From an uncultured Bacteroidota bacterium (GTDB lineage: Bacteria > Bacteroidota > Bacteroidia > Chitinophagales > Chitinophagaceae), in assembly GCA_937928385.1 (NCBI GenBank), contig CALEZD010000013.1, forward strand, positions 1 to 64,000: a DNA stretch of 64,000 bases, given 5' to 3'. Numbering within the stretch: position 1 is the first letter of the stretch; the number at the start of each line of letters is the position of its first letter. The translations under genes were made by a program, and so were the position numbers. Under the pieces are notes generated by a model, which was not told the origin of the DNA, did not search any database, and was given only the letters and a program-made list of their open reading frames with translations. Shown piece by piece: positions 45,840-54,379 of the stretch.

Positions 45840-47218
45840 TATTGTATGGCTACTTTTCTTGCTATCGTTCCGTTTTCAAAATGTAATTGTACTATATACA
45901 TACCTGCTGCCACGCCGGCAATGTCAATATTATAATTCAGTTGCTGCTGGTCAGTTACCTGTACCTGTTTTACCACCTGGCCAAAGTAATTAGTCACGGT
46001 AATATTATCCAGTCTGTCGTATTTATCGTAGAAATAAATGTTGAACTTACCTGATGAGGGGTTCGGGCCTATCTCTACTTTATTGTTGTATTCTACAGCC
46101 GGCAGGTCAGTAGGCCACAAAGTCAGCAGTGGATTTTGCGTCAGGCTATGTACCTGGCCACCCTGCGCTGTTTCTATTCGCATCCTGTCTACCTGTCCCT
46201 GTGAGAACATGATTACACATCCGTCGCCGGAATAATCCATGTAATTCATAAACATCTCTCCACCCGGGTGTGGAGCACTGGTGCAGTTGTTTTGCGGGGT
46301 TTGAGGGCAGTTTGTATTTGACTCTTCCTGCAATGGGGTGTCCTGTATGCCGTCGTCATCCGTGCAGCTTTTTTGACCGGAGGGAGTAGACTTGCCCCAG
46401 ATATGCCACAGGTTGAAGTAGTGGCCCAATTCGTGGGTAAGCGTACGTCCTTTATCAGTGTTCTGCGAATAGAAGGCTTGTTGAAGACTCGTGCGCCTGC
46501 CTAATGTCAGGTGGTGCATTACAATACCTCCCAGGTTAGGGTCTCCATATTGTTGCTGGGCGTATACATTATTATAGGCATAGCCTAGTACCTGTCCCTG
46601 GCTCGAGCCACCTGCCTTAATAAGTGTAACCCATATATTCAGGTATTTGGTATTGTCCCATGGGACTGAACCGCCTGAGCGCTTTAGGGTGTGATCGTGG
46701 GCAGTAAAACCCGTAAATGATGGGTCTTGTATTGTATAAACAACACCCCATTTTGCCTTGCCCTGCGGGTCTCTTTTTGCAAGAGAAAATTCAATATTGG
46801 CCTTGCCGATTAACGGTTTAAAAGATGCCGGTACACCACTGATATCAGCATTTTTCGCGCTGAAGTCTTCGTTGATAACATCCAGTTGGGTGTTGATACG
46901 TGCTGTTATTCCGGCTGTGCCGCCCAACTGGTCTATCTGTGCCTGCGTCAGCACTATATGAAAGACAACGGGTATCACAACTTTATAGTATTCGGTAGCT
47001 GTACCTTTTGATGCAGACCTGGCTTTTTGCTCAGCCATTAGTTTGTTTTCCGCATCATACTGTTCAAAATAGGCTTCCATTTTAGCTTTGGAAGCAGGGT
47101 TGCTCATGGTTTCCTGCATCAGCAGTTCATTACCACATACCCTGTCCTGGCCCTGTACACTTTCTGCACCTGAAATTATCCCTACGGCCAGAAGGGCAAT
47201 TGCAAAAATTTTCTTCAT
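45839..47218 (-). CDS. Secreted M43 (pappalysin-type) metalloprotease with T9SS tail
   Basis: 459 residues. Signal peptide, propeptide region, M43 catalytic domain with HELGHYFNLWH (HExxHxxxxxH) and Met-turn MFMNYMDYSGDGC, Cys pairs expected to form disulphides, and a type A C-terminal sorting domain (VEIGPNPSSGKFNIYF, then AGVAAGMYIV). Secreted through the type IX system to the surface or medium to digest proteins. In the same message as mqnE, overlapping by one base. Its C-terminal domain groups it with the kelch protein at 36740-40558 as T9SS cargo. Confidence 0.93.
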   Translation of the reverse strand: MKKIFAIALLAVGIISGAESVQGQDRVCGNELLMQETMSNPASKAKMEAYFEQYDAENKLMAEQKARSASKGTATEYYKVVIPVVFHIVLTQAQIDQLGGTAGITARINTQLDVINEDFSAKNADISGVPASFKPLIGKANIEFSLAKRDPQGKAKWGVVYTIQDPSFTGFTAHDHTLKRSGGSVPWDNTKYLNIWVTLIKAGGSSQGQVLGYAYNNVYAQQQYGDPNLGGIVMHHLTLGRRTSLQQAFYSQNTDKGRTLTHELGHYFNLWHIWGKSTPSGQKSCTDDDGIQDTPLQEESNTNCPQTPQNNCTSAPHPGGEMFMNYMDYSGDGCVIMFSQGQVDRMRIETAQGGQVHSLTQNPLLTLWPTDLPAVEYNNKVEIGPNPSSGKFNIYFYDKYDRLDNITVTNYFGQVVKQVQVTDQQQLNYNIDIAGVAAGMYIVQLHFENGTIARKVAIQ

Positions 47219-47301
47219 TAATACCTGTTTATTATAAAATTAAATTATTCTGTTGGTTCAGAATGTGACATTTATTACTTTTTCGTATTCGTAATTGTTA
47301 A

Positions 47302-47907
47302 TTATTGTTTCGTTCTTTTATTTATTTCGTCTCTTATAGGTATAGCCCGCACATAATCCTCTTGTTCCAGTACCTGGTGCAGCAGTGCTTTGAGTTCGTC
47401 AAGGCTCATATCACTTAGTTTCTTGTCCTCGGCAGATGCACTGATGATACTGGCCTCCTGCGGTTCTTTACCTTCCTGCTCAGCCGTTGTCTCCGTAGGG
47501 TCCAGGTACAGGCCTGCGGCATCCAGTATATTCTCATACGTAAAAATCCTGCACCCGGTTCTCACAGCCAGTGCCAAAGCGTCAGAAGTGCGTGAGTCTA
47601 TTTCAATTACATCATTATTATGGCTACATACCAACTTGGCAAAAAATATACCTTCTTCCAGCTTATAGATGATGACCTCTGTTAATTCTATGTCAAAAGT
47701 ACCCATCATATTGGCGAAAAGGTCGTGAGTAAGGGGCCTGCTGGGTTGCATACGCTCCAGCGCCACGGCTATTGCCTGTGCTTCAAAACCTCCTATTACT
47801 ATTGGCAAACGCCTCAATCCGTTTATCTCACCTAAAACAACCGCATAAGAATGTGTCTGGGTAATACTGTGCGATAATGCGACTATTTCCAATTCAGTTT
47901 TTTTCAT
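47302..47907 (-). CDS. Bifunctional nuclease family (DUF151) protein with UvrB/UvrC motif tail
   Basis: 201 residues. The DUF151 domain is evident from SHSITQTHSYAVVLGE, RLPIVIGGFEAQAIAVALE and the IDSRTSDALALAVRTG active region; the family shows RNase and DNase activity in plants. The C-terminal 35 residues (LSDMSLDELKALLHQVLEQEDYVRAI) form a UVR helical hairpin, as in many Bacteroidota members. A TATCTTTA box lies about 35 bases upstream together with a GGGA..TCCC hairpin. Independent of its neighbours. Confidence 0.9.
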   Translation of the reverse strand: MKKTELEIVALSHSITQTHSYAVVLGEINGLRRLPIVIGGFEAQAIAVALERMQPSRPLTHDLFANMMGTFDIELTEVIIYKLEEGIFFAKLVCSHNNDVIEIDSRTSDALALAVRTGCRIFTYENILDAAGLYLDPTETTAEQEGKEPQEASIISASAEDKKLSDMSLDELKALLHQVLEQEDYVRAIPIRDEINKRTKQ

Positions 47908-47973
47908 TTTTCTGTATCAGCTCCTCCCGGGAATAATCCCGTAAAGATAGTTATTTTTAATTATGTATAGCTG

Positions 47974-50484
47974 TTAAAAAAGTGTTGGTGCGCCCTCGTC
48001 CGCCTCTTCATCTTGCTCCTCCAGCGACACTTCTTTCAATGTGTTATCACCTATTTTAGTGCCTACGGTGCGCCAGCCGGTTATGTCTATTTGTTCATGT
48101 GCGGCAAATACTTCTTCCGTCAGTTCCGACTTCTTTTTGCCGGTTTTCAATATCAGCACAGGCTCCGGTTTTGTAGTCACAAATTCCAGGTAATTGCCTT
48201 CACCTTCTTTTATAAACAGGTATTTGTTTTTCAGTGTCAGGGCTTCTATTTTGAAGCGCTTGGCATAGAAGTTCCCTGATTTCTTGTCAAAATAAATGGC
48301 AGTTATAACACGTTCAGGATTAAAAAGTTCTATCCGCACTACGTCATCGGTTTCGTAGCGGTTAGTTAGTTCAAAATCCGTCAGCTCGTAAGTGCCGTCT
48401 TTATAAAAGGCTATTATTCTGTCTTCGGGCATAAAGCTGCCCAATAACATACCATTGCCGTCTTTGTTCAGCCTCCCCAGGGTATCATCATACCATATTT
48501 TCTGGCCCGAAAGGGTAGAGCGGCCTTTTTCTTTCAGTTTTACACTGCGTATCGGGTACTTGGTCAGTTGGTTGCCCTGCGCACTGCGGCCTTTTATCTC
48601 CAGCGTCTCAAAGTAAAAGTCAAACACTTTTATCCTGGCCTTGCTGCCCGGCGACAGCGTGATGCTTACCACCTCTGCCTCGCCGTTGGGGTTGGCGCTC
48701 ATGTAGTGCACCTTGCTGTTGGGGTTGCCCTTGGTCAGGTCGTATTCTTTGTCGCGGGTTACGCCTGTTACGTTAAAACGTTTGCTATAAGACACCCCCG
48801 ACTTACCATCCACATATATCATATTATAGGTAGTGCGGTCGTCGTTTTTCTGCCAGATATCCAGGTGGATGATGTCTTTGCCCACAAAGGATTTTTCTGC
48901 CACTTTGGTCACCACCATCGTACCGTCTTTCTTAAACACGATAATATTATCCAGGTCAGAGCAGTCGAAGGCGAATTCGTCTTTTTTCAGCCCTGTGCCT
49001 ATGAAACCTTCTTTGTAATTCACATACAGCTTGGTATTGGCAATAGCTACCGTTGTGGCCTGTATGGTTTCGAAGGGGCGTATCTCAGTCTTGCGCTCAC
49101 GGCCTTTACCATATTTCTTCAGCAGGTTGTCGTAGTAGGCTATGGCATAGTCGTTCAGGTGATCTATATTATGTTTCACCTCTTCTATGCCTGCTTCTAC
49201 GCCTTTTATATGCTCATCGGCTTTAAAGGAGTCAAACTTGGATATACGCTTGATTTTTATCTCCGTCAGCCTGATAATATCGTCCTGGGTTATCTCCCTG
49301 CGGAATTTCTTCTTATACGGTTTCAGCCCTTTATCTATTGCTTCCAGTACTCCTTCCCAGGTAGTTTCTTCTTCTATATCTCGGTATATGCGTTTTTCAA
49401 TGAATATCTTTTCCAGTGACGAATAGTGCCAGTCGTTTTCAAGCTCGCCCAGCTTTATCTGTAGCTCTTTCAGCAGCAGGGCTTTGGTATGGTCTACCGA
49501 ATGTTTGAGCAACTGCGTGACACCCACAAAATGCGGCTTGTCATTGATAATCACACAGGCATTGGGAGAAATAGATATCTCGCAATCGGTAAAGGCGTAC
49601 AACGCGTCTATGGCTTGGTCGCTGTCTACGCCCGGTGCCAGCTGCACCACCAGTTCCACGTCTTTGGCGGTATTATCTACTACGCTTTTGATTTTTATTT
49701 TACCGTTGTCATTGGCCTTTAGGATGCTGTCTACCAGTTGCCCCGTGGTGATGCCATAAGGCACATCTTTGATGACCAGTGTTTTCTTATCCTCAGTTTC
49801 TATTTTGGCACGTACACGCACCTTACCACCACGTTCCCCGTCGTTATAATTACTTACATCAATCATGCCCCCTGTGGCAAAATCAGGGTACAGCTCAAAT
49901 TTTTTGCCCTTCAGGTATTTTACCGATGCCTCTATCAGTTCGCAGAAGTTGTGCGGCAATATTTTGGTGGAAAGCCCCACCGCTATACCCTCTGCACCCT
50001 GCGCCAGCAGCAGGGGAAACTTCATAGGTAATGCTACGGGTTCATTTTTACGTCCATCATAGCTCAGTTGCCAGTCAGTGGTTTTGGCGTTGAAGGCAAC
50101 ATCCAGCGCAAATTTGGATAGTCGGCCTTCTATATATCGGGGTGCGGCTGCGCTGTCGCCCGTGCGTACATCGCCCCAGTTACCCTGTGTGTCTATCAGC
50201 AGGTCCTTCTGCCCCAGGTTGATGATGGCATCGCCTATTGATGCGTCGCCGTGGGGGTGGTATTGCATGGTCTGGCCTATTACGTTGGCTATCTTGTTAT
50301 AGCGGCCATCGTCCATCTCCTTCATGGCGTGCAGTATGCGGCGTTGTACGGGTTTCAGCCCGTCGTCCACAGCTGGCACCGCACGCTCCAGTATTACATA
50401 GCTCGCGTAGTCCAGGAACCAGCTCTCGTACATATCGCTGAGTAATACTGAACTATGCTCTAAATGATTATCCTGTTCCGGCAT
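47974..50484 (-). CDS. parC: DNA topoisomerase IV subunit A
   Basis: 836 residues. Type IIA topoisomerase breakage-reunion subunit: N-terminal winged helix and tower with DYASYVILERAVPAVDDGLKPVQRR-type signature split here as AVDDGLKPVQRRILHAM, the HPHGDASIGDAI loop, and catalytic Tyr in AAPRYIEGRLSK. The C-terminal domain lacks a clear GyrA box, and the MDDGRYNKIANVIGQT segment is that of Bacteroidota ParC, so topoisomerase IV is preferred over gyrase. At the position equal to E. coli GyrA Ser83 this protein has Ala followed by Ser, usual in the group. parE is not adjacent. Resolves daughter chromosomes. Confidence 0.92.
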   Translation of the reverse strand: MPEQDNHLEHSSVLLSDMYESWFLDYASYVILERAVPAVDDGLKPVQRRILHAMKEMDDGRYNKIANVIGQTMQYHPHGDASIGDAIINLGQKDLLIDTQGNWGDVRTGDSAAAPRYIEGRLSKFALDVAFNAKTTDWQLSYDGRKNEPVALPMKFPLLLAQGAEGIAVGLSTKILPHNFCELIEASVKYLKGKKFELYPDFATGGMIDVSNYNDGERGGKVRVRAKIETEDKKTLVIKDVPYGITTGQLVDSILKANDNGKIKIKSVVDNTAKDVELVVQLAPGVDSDQAIDALYAFTDCEISISPNACVIINDKPHFVGVTQLLKHSVDHTKALLLKELQIKLGELENDWHYSSLEKIFIEKRIYRDIEEETTWEGVLEAIDKGLKPYKKKFRREITQDDIIRLTEIKIKRISKFDSFKADEHIKGVEAGIEEVKHNIDHLNDYAIAYYDNLLKKYGKGRERKTEIRPFETIQATTVAIANTKLYVNYKEGFIGTGLKKDEFAFDCSDLDNIIVFKKDGTMVVTKVAEKSFVGKDIIHLDIWQKNDDRTTYNMIYVDGKSGVSYSKRFNVTGVTRDKEYDLTKGNPNSKVHYMSANPNGEAEVVSITLSPGSKARIKVFDFYFETLEIKGRSAQGNQLTKYPIRSVKLKEKGRSTLSGQKIWYDDTLGRLNKDGNGMLLGSFMPEDRIIAFYKDGTYELTDFELTNRYETDDVVRIELFNPERVITAIYFDKKSGNFYAKRFKIEALTLKNKYLFIKEGEGNYLEFVTTKPEPVLILKTGKKKSELTEEVFAAHEQIDITGWRTVGTKIGDNTLKEVSLEEQDEEADEGAPTLF

Positions 50485-50654
50485 TGTGTTCTCTATATTA
50501 AAAGCAGCACGAACGGCTGCAAAAGCGGCTAAAATTAATCAAAATATACCACGCAAGGCATCCTGATTTTTCAGATATTTTAACTTTTGATAACGGCTAT
50601 GTGATAGTAATAATCATTCTATAAGTAGTAATTTGTACGCAAAATCTTACAGTT

Positions 50655-51248
50655 ATGAAAAAATTACTCTACGTATTGTCGATAACCCTGTTGGCAGGAA
50701 GCTATAGCGCACAGGCACAGAAGGTGAAACTGCTGGAAGGCAAACTGGATGTATTGAAATCAGAAGAAAAGCTCAACCTGGAATATGATTACAGCGAAAT
50801 GGGGGTGGGCAAATTTAAGAGTGAGGATGAATACCTGGCAAAGAAGAAAGAGGATTATGACAAGAAAGAACCGGGTAGGGGAGACCAGTGGGAAAGCTCG
50901 TGGAAGGCCGATAGGAAAAACCGTTTCCAGCCCCAGTTTGAGGAACTATTTACCAAACACAGCGGACTGACGGCAGGCAATATACCCTCTGCCAAATACA
51001 CCCTCATATTCAAAACCACTTATACCGAGCCTGGCTACAACGTATATGTAACCCGCAAAAACGCCGAAATAGACGGCGAAGCCTTACTGGTGGAAACCGC
51101 CGATAAAAGCAAAGTAATTGCACGCATGTCTGTACTCAACTGCCCCGGCCGCACCTTTGGCGGCAACGATTACGACACGGGCGAGCGCATACAGGAAGCC
51201 TACGCCGTAGCCGGCAAGGCCTGGGTAAGTTTTTCAAAGACAAACTGA
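50655..51248 (+). CDS. Secreted protein of unknown function
   Basis: 197 residues with a signal peptide ending SYSAQA/Q. The mature part is highly charged (KFKSEDEYLAKKKEDYDKKE) and contains FEELFTKHSGL and the strand-rich KYTLIFKTTYTEPGYNVYVTRKNAEIDGEALLVE. No domain recognised with certainty. Proteins of this plan are common in Chitinophagaceae, and a periplasmic or outer-membrane-associated role is assumed. It is divergent from parC and ends in a hairpin. Confidence 0.75.
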   Translation: MKKLLYVLSITLLAGSYSAQAQKVKLLEGKLDVLKSEEKLNLEYDYSEMGVGKFKSEDEYLAKKKEDYDKKEPGRGDQWESSWKADRKNRFQPQFEELFTKHSGLTAGNIPSAKYTLIFKTTYTEPGYNVYVTRKNAEIDGEALLVETADKSKVIARMSVLNCPGRTFGGNDYDTGERIQEAYAVAGKAWVSFSKTN

Positions 51249-51270
51249 AATAAACATTGAACGGTTACAA

Positions 51271-51298
51271 CACAAAAGCCCCGCAAGGGGCTTTTGTG
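51271..51298 (+). terminator. Hairpin terminator with GCAA tetraloop
   Basis: A 12-base-pair perfect stem CACAAAAGCCCC / GGGGCTTTTGTG closed by the stable GCAA loop. The T-tract after it is short, so efficiency is uncertain. Confidence 0.75.
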
Positions 51299-51373
51299 TT
51301 CCTGTCATCTCTTTGTTGGTTGATGTCAACAAAGCTGGCATATCAAAGCATTTATTTAATCAAATAATTATTG

Positions 51374-51537
51374 TATATTTGTTGTAATAAATCTGAATAG
51401 ATTTATGAAGATTCCGCACGAGCGGGGCCCCAGGCGTCTGGGGTTGAAAATATTGTTACCATGTATACCAGTATGCATGCAGAAATGCACGAATCATTCA
51501 CATATATATGCGCCCTCCCTCTGCTGAGGGATTTTTT
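51374..51537 (+). other. Candidate small-RNA or leader-peptide unit in the coaBC upstream region
   Basis: Exact -7 box TATATTTG at 51374-51381, then a 40-codon ORF 51405-51527 (starts MKIPHERGPR; four Cys at codons 20, 24, 28 and 40). Its stop TGA lies inside the terminator CCCTC-TGCT-GAGGG (51517-51530) followed by ATTTTTTATT. The ORF contains an internal hairpin CCCCAG-GCGT-CTGGGG (51428-51443). The plan equals that of the 9717-9872 unit. coaBC starts 340 bases further on, so a simple attenuator is doubtful. Confidence 0.42.
51517..51537 (+). terminator. Terminator CCCTC-TGCT-GAGGG
   Basis: Five-base-pair stem with TGCT loop and run ATTTTTT. It ends the small unit; its right arm holds the stop codon of the small ORF. 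Confidence 0.7.
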
Positions 51538-51869
51538 ATTCTATACCGAAAATTTTATTTCAAAAACCTGGCATCAACCGAACGCAGTGAGCTCGATGAC
51601 ACAATTGAAAAGACGTATAATCCGGCATCAAAATGGAACAAAATTCCCAACCCTATCACAATCAATTAATTACAAAAATGTGTGGATTTGTTTTCCTGAA
51701 ATTCTGGCATCAATTTGGAACAATTCCGCATTCTTGGAACGTTTTGTCCTGCCGGAGCGGTGAAAATCAACACACGCTCTTTCAAAACTCACAGACTCAT
51801 GACTTACCACTTTTCACTTATTACTAACTACTAAAATCGTACCTTGCAGGGGCTGAAAGCCAACCATAT
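51538..51869. other. coaBC upstream region with spaced GGCATCAA boxes
   Basis: About 330 AT-rich bases. GGCATCAA occurs at 51570, 51624 and 51706. The latter two are followed by TGGAACAA and a GGAA-TTCC inverted repeat, so together they form a 22-24-base repeat. A 53-codon ORF (51508-51669) crosses it but overlaps the terminator, and I do not call it as a gene. The motif CTTATTACTAAC is at 51817. Confidence 0.5.
51817..51835 (+). repeat. CTTATTACTAACTACTAAA intergenic motif, copy 2
   Basis: Matches 3277-3295 at 18 of 19 bases. It lies 35 bases before the coaBC start. Confidence 0.5.
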
Positions 51870-53087
51870 ATGCAGTTAGCAGGAAAAAAGATAATATTGG
51901 CGGTAACAGGCAGCATAGCCGCTTACAAAACACCGGAACTGGTGCGCCAACTGGTAAAGTCTGGCGCCGAAGTGCGGGTACTGGTCACACAGTCTGCGGC
52001 ATCCTTTGTCAGCCCCCTTTCGCTGGAAACGGTGTCTAAGCACCCGGTATACAGCAGTGTAAGCGATGGCTCGCAGTGGAATAACCATGTTGAAATGGGC
52101 CGCTGGGCCGATGTGATGCTCATAGCCCCATGCAGTGCCAACACACTGGCTAAACTGGCAAATGGCCTCTGTGACAACCTGGTATGCGCCGTGTATCTTT
52201 CGGCTGTTTGCCCGGTGCTGATAGCACCTGCTATGGACGAAGATATGTGGCACCACCCGGCTACAAAACGGAACATTTCACAATTGAAGTCATACGGGAA
52301 CATATTTATCCCGGTGGGGTATGGCGAACTGGCGAGTGGATTGATAGGCGAAGGAAGAATGGCGGAACCAGCTGATATTGTGGACTTTATAGCCAGCTAC
52401 TTAAATAAAAACACGAAGTTGGCGCTGACTGGTAAGAGGGCTTTGGTAACTGCAGGCCCCACTTACGAGCGTATTGACCCTGTCCGCTTCATCGGCAACT
52501 TCAGTAGTGGTAAGATGGGTGTAGCTATAGCCGAAGAGCTGGCCGCATCGGGTGCCGAGGTTACCTTGGTATTAGGTCCTTCGGCCATTGAAGTGAAGCA
52601 CCCGGGCGTTAAAGTGCAGCGGGTAGAAAGCGCCGGGCAGATGTACGATGCCTGCAAGCAGGTGTTTCCGCTTGTGGATATAGCCATCATGTCTGCCGCC
52701 GTGGCCGATTATAAACCTGCGAATGTGTCGGGAGTGAAAATAAAAAAGCAGGATAACACGTTAGATATACAATTGGAGAAAACCAAAGATATACTGGCGG
52801 AACTGGGCAGACAGAAAAAGCCGGGCCAATACCTGGTAGGTTTTGCACTGGAAACGGATAATGAAGAAGCCAATGCGCTGAAAAAACTGGAAAGTAAAAA
52901 TGCTGATATGATTGTCCTCAACTCCTTGCAGGACGAAGGGGCGGGTTTTGCCCACGACACCAATAAGGTAACATTGATTGGCAAAGACGGCACTCAAAAA
53001 GCATTGCCGCTGATGAATAAGACGGAAGTAGCGAAAGCCATTGTGCAGTATATAACTGAGAATAATTATGTTGAAACAACTGTTTAA
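51870..53087 (+). CDS. coaBC: Bifunctional CoaBC: phosphopantothenoylcysteine synthetase/decarboxylase
   Basis: 405 residues. Joins phosphopantothenate with cysteine and decarboxylates the product, on the way to CoA. The N-terminal flavin-binding CoaC half starts KKIILAVTGSIAAYKTPEL and has the active His in NNHVEMGRWAD; the PAMDEDMW motif has Asp where E. coli Dfp has Asn, and LASGLIGEGRM has Ser where E. coli has Cys158. The CoaB half starts near residue 190 (LVTAGPTYERIDPVRFIGNFSSGKMG). Its last 20 bases overlap the PorD-type gene. This neighbourhood is usual in Bacteroidota. Confidence 0.95.
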   Translation: MQLAGKKIILAVTGSIAAYKTPELVRQLVKSGAEVRVLVTQSAASFVSPLSLETVSKHPVYSSVSDGSQWNNHVEMGRWADVMLIAPCSANTLAKLANGLCDNLVCAVYLSAVCPVLIAPAMDEDMWHHPATKRNISQLKSYGNIFIPVGYGELASGLIGEGRMAEPADIVDFIASYLNKNTKLALTGKRALVTAGPTYERIDPVRFIGNFSSGKMGVAIAEELAASGAEVTLVLGPSAIEVKHPGVKVQRVESAGQMYDACKQVFPLVDIAIMSAAVADYKPANVSGVKIKKQDNTLDIQLEKTKDILAELGRQKKPGQYLVGFALETDNEEANALKKLESKNADMIVLNSLQDEGAGFAHDTNKVTLIGKDGTQKALPLMNKTEVAKAIVQYITENNYVETTV

Positions 53088-54018
53088 AATATCAATAGTA
53101 CTTGAGCTGATTGCGTTGCTTGCCTACGGGGCAACATCTCATGCGCAGGAGTTGAATTGTACAGTCAAAGTGATGTCTGACGGCATACAGGGCCAGGGAC
53201 AGGACAAGGAAGTGTTCCGCAGTATGCAGCAGGCCATCGCCGACTTTATGAATACCCGCAAATGGACCAATGACCAATATGCCCCGCAGGAGAAAATCAA
53301 CTGTAATATCCTCATCAATGTTACCCAGACGCTGCCCGGTGTGCAAAATGGTTTTGCAGCTACCATCACCATACAATCATCGCGCCCGGTGTACAACAGT
53401 AGCTATACCAGCCAGTTGGTCAAGCATGTAGATAAGGACCTGCAGTTCAGCTACAACCAGTTTCAGCCTTTGGAGTTCAATGACAATAGGGTAGTGGGCA
53501 ACAATGCTTATGTATCTAACCTGCCGGCGGTACTGGCTTATTATGCTTACTTAGTCATCGCGTTCGATTACGAGAGTTTTTCACCCAAGGGTGGGCAGGA
53601 GTATTTTAAGAAGGCGCAGAATATTGTAAACAACGCACCCGAACAGGGCAAAACTATCTCCGGATGGAAGGCGGTAGAGGGCAACCACAACCGCTACTGG
53701 ATAGTGGACCAGGTACTTAACCCAAGGTTCCAGGCACTGCGCTCAGTTTGGTACTCTATGCACCGCGATGCACTTGATAATATGTATAAAGACCCCGCTG
53801 AATCGCAAAAAACGATACTCAACAGCATCAATACCCTTAGCCAGTTGCAGAAGGAAAATCCGGGTTCCATACTACTACAGTTCTTCTTCAACGCCAAGAG
53901 CGATGAATTTGCCAGTGTGATAGCCCAACAGCCCGAAGCCAATCGCGGCCTGTATATTACCATGATAGGCCAGATAGATGTCCCCAATGCTCAAAAATAC
54001 AATAGCTTAAATAAATGA
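53068..54018 (+). CDS. porD: PorD-type (DUF4835) type IX secretion protein
   Basis: 316 residues. Signal peptide ending HAQ, then the DUF4835 signature ELNCTVKVMSDGIQGQ, QAIADFMNTRKWTNDQY and the FNDNRVVGNNAYVSNLPAVLAYYAY stretch. The family is renamed PorD after its requirement in gliding and T9SS-like secretion; this follows from memory of family naming, and the exact role is not settled. Overlaps coaBC by 20 bases and is overlapped by the DUF4296 gene by four, so all three are coupled. Confidence 0.9.
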   Translation: MLKQLFKISIVLELIALLAYGATSHAQELNCTVKVMSDGIQGQGQDKEVFRSMQQAIADFMNTRKWTNDQYAPQEKINCNILINVTQTLPGVQNGFAATITIQSSRPVYNSSYTSQLVKHVDKDLQFSYNQFQPLEFNDNRVVGNNAYVSNLPAVLAYYAYLVIAFDYESFSPKGGQEYFKKAQNIVNNAPEQGKTISGWKAVEGNHNRYWIVDQVLNPRFQALRSVWYSMHRDALDNMYKDPAESQKTILNSINTLSQLQKENPGSILLQFFFNAKSDEFASVIAQQPEANRGLYITMIGQIDVPNAQKYNSLNK

Positions 54019-54377
54019 CCAGGGCCTTATTGCTTACTATACTGTTGATTGTTGGACTTATGTCTTCATGCGCTGAAAATGAACCCAGGCCTGTTCCGCG
54101 CGAAAAGATGACGGAAATAATGACTGATATATACCTGGCCGAAGTGTACAGCACTTTGGTAAGCGACAGTACAGGAATATCTGTTAATAAGAATAAAGAT
54201 TCACTGGCATTGTATTATAAATCAGTTCTAAGCCATCACGGTATTACGTTAGATGAGTTCAGTAACAGCCTTCGTTGGTATAGCGATCACCCTAACGAAC
54301 TGGACTCGGTGTACATAAATGTGCTGAACGAATTGAGTACGATGGAGGGGTTGGCAAATGCCGGGGCCACGCAGTAA
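54015..54377 (+). CDS. DUF4296 lipoprotein
   Basis: 120 residues. Lipobox LMSSC at the end of a short signal, then the DUF4296 pattern PREKMTEIMTDIYLAEVYS and YKSVLSHHGITLDEFSNSLRWYSDHP. Envelope lipoprotein of unknown function, restricted to Bacteroidota. It overlaps porD by four bases and ends two bases before the convergent aminotransferase stop. Confidence 0.88.
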   Translation: MTRALLLTILLIVGLMSSCAENEPRPVPREKMTEIMTDIYLAEVYSTLVSDSTGISVNKNKDSLALYYKSVLSHHGITLDEFSNSLRWYSDHPNELDSVYINVLNELSTMEGLANAGATQ

Positions 54378-54379
54378 TA

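Noticed and set aside
48568..49419. 283-codon frame antisense to parC
   Set aside because: Complement of a conserved gene with a Tyr/Cys-rich, signature-free translation.
47974..50484. Calling this gene gyrA
   Set aside because: No clear GyrA box in the C-terminal domain, and the N-terminal motifs match Bacteroidota topoisomerase IV; a true gyrA should be elsewhere.
51508..51669. 53-codon frame reading through the terminator hairpin
   Set aside because: Its start lies in the terminator stem and no family is recognised; the part containing GGCATCAA is better explained as repeated noncoding DNA.
51461..51763. 100-codon frame upstream of coaBC
   Set aside because: Crosses the terminator at 51517-51537 and the GGCATCAA repeats; no domain and no promoter of its own.
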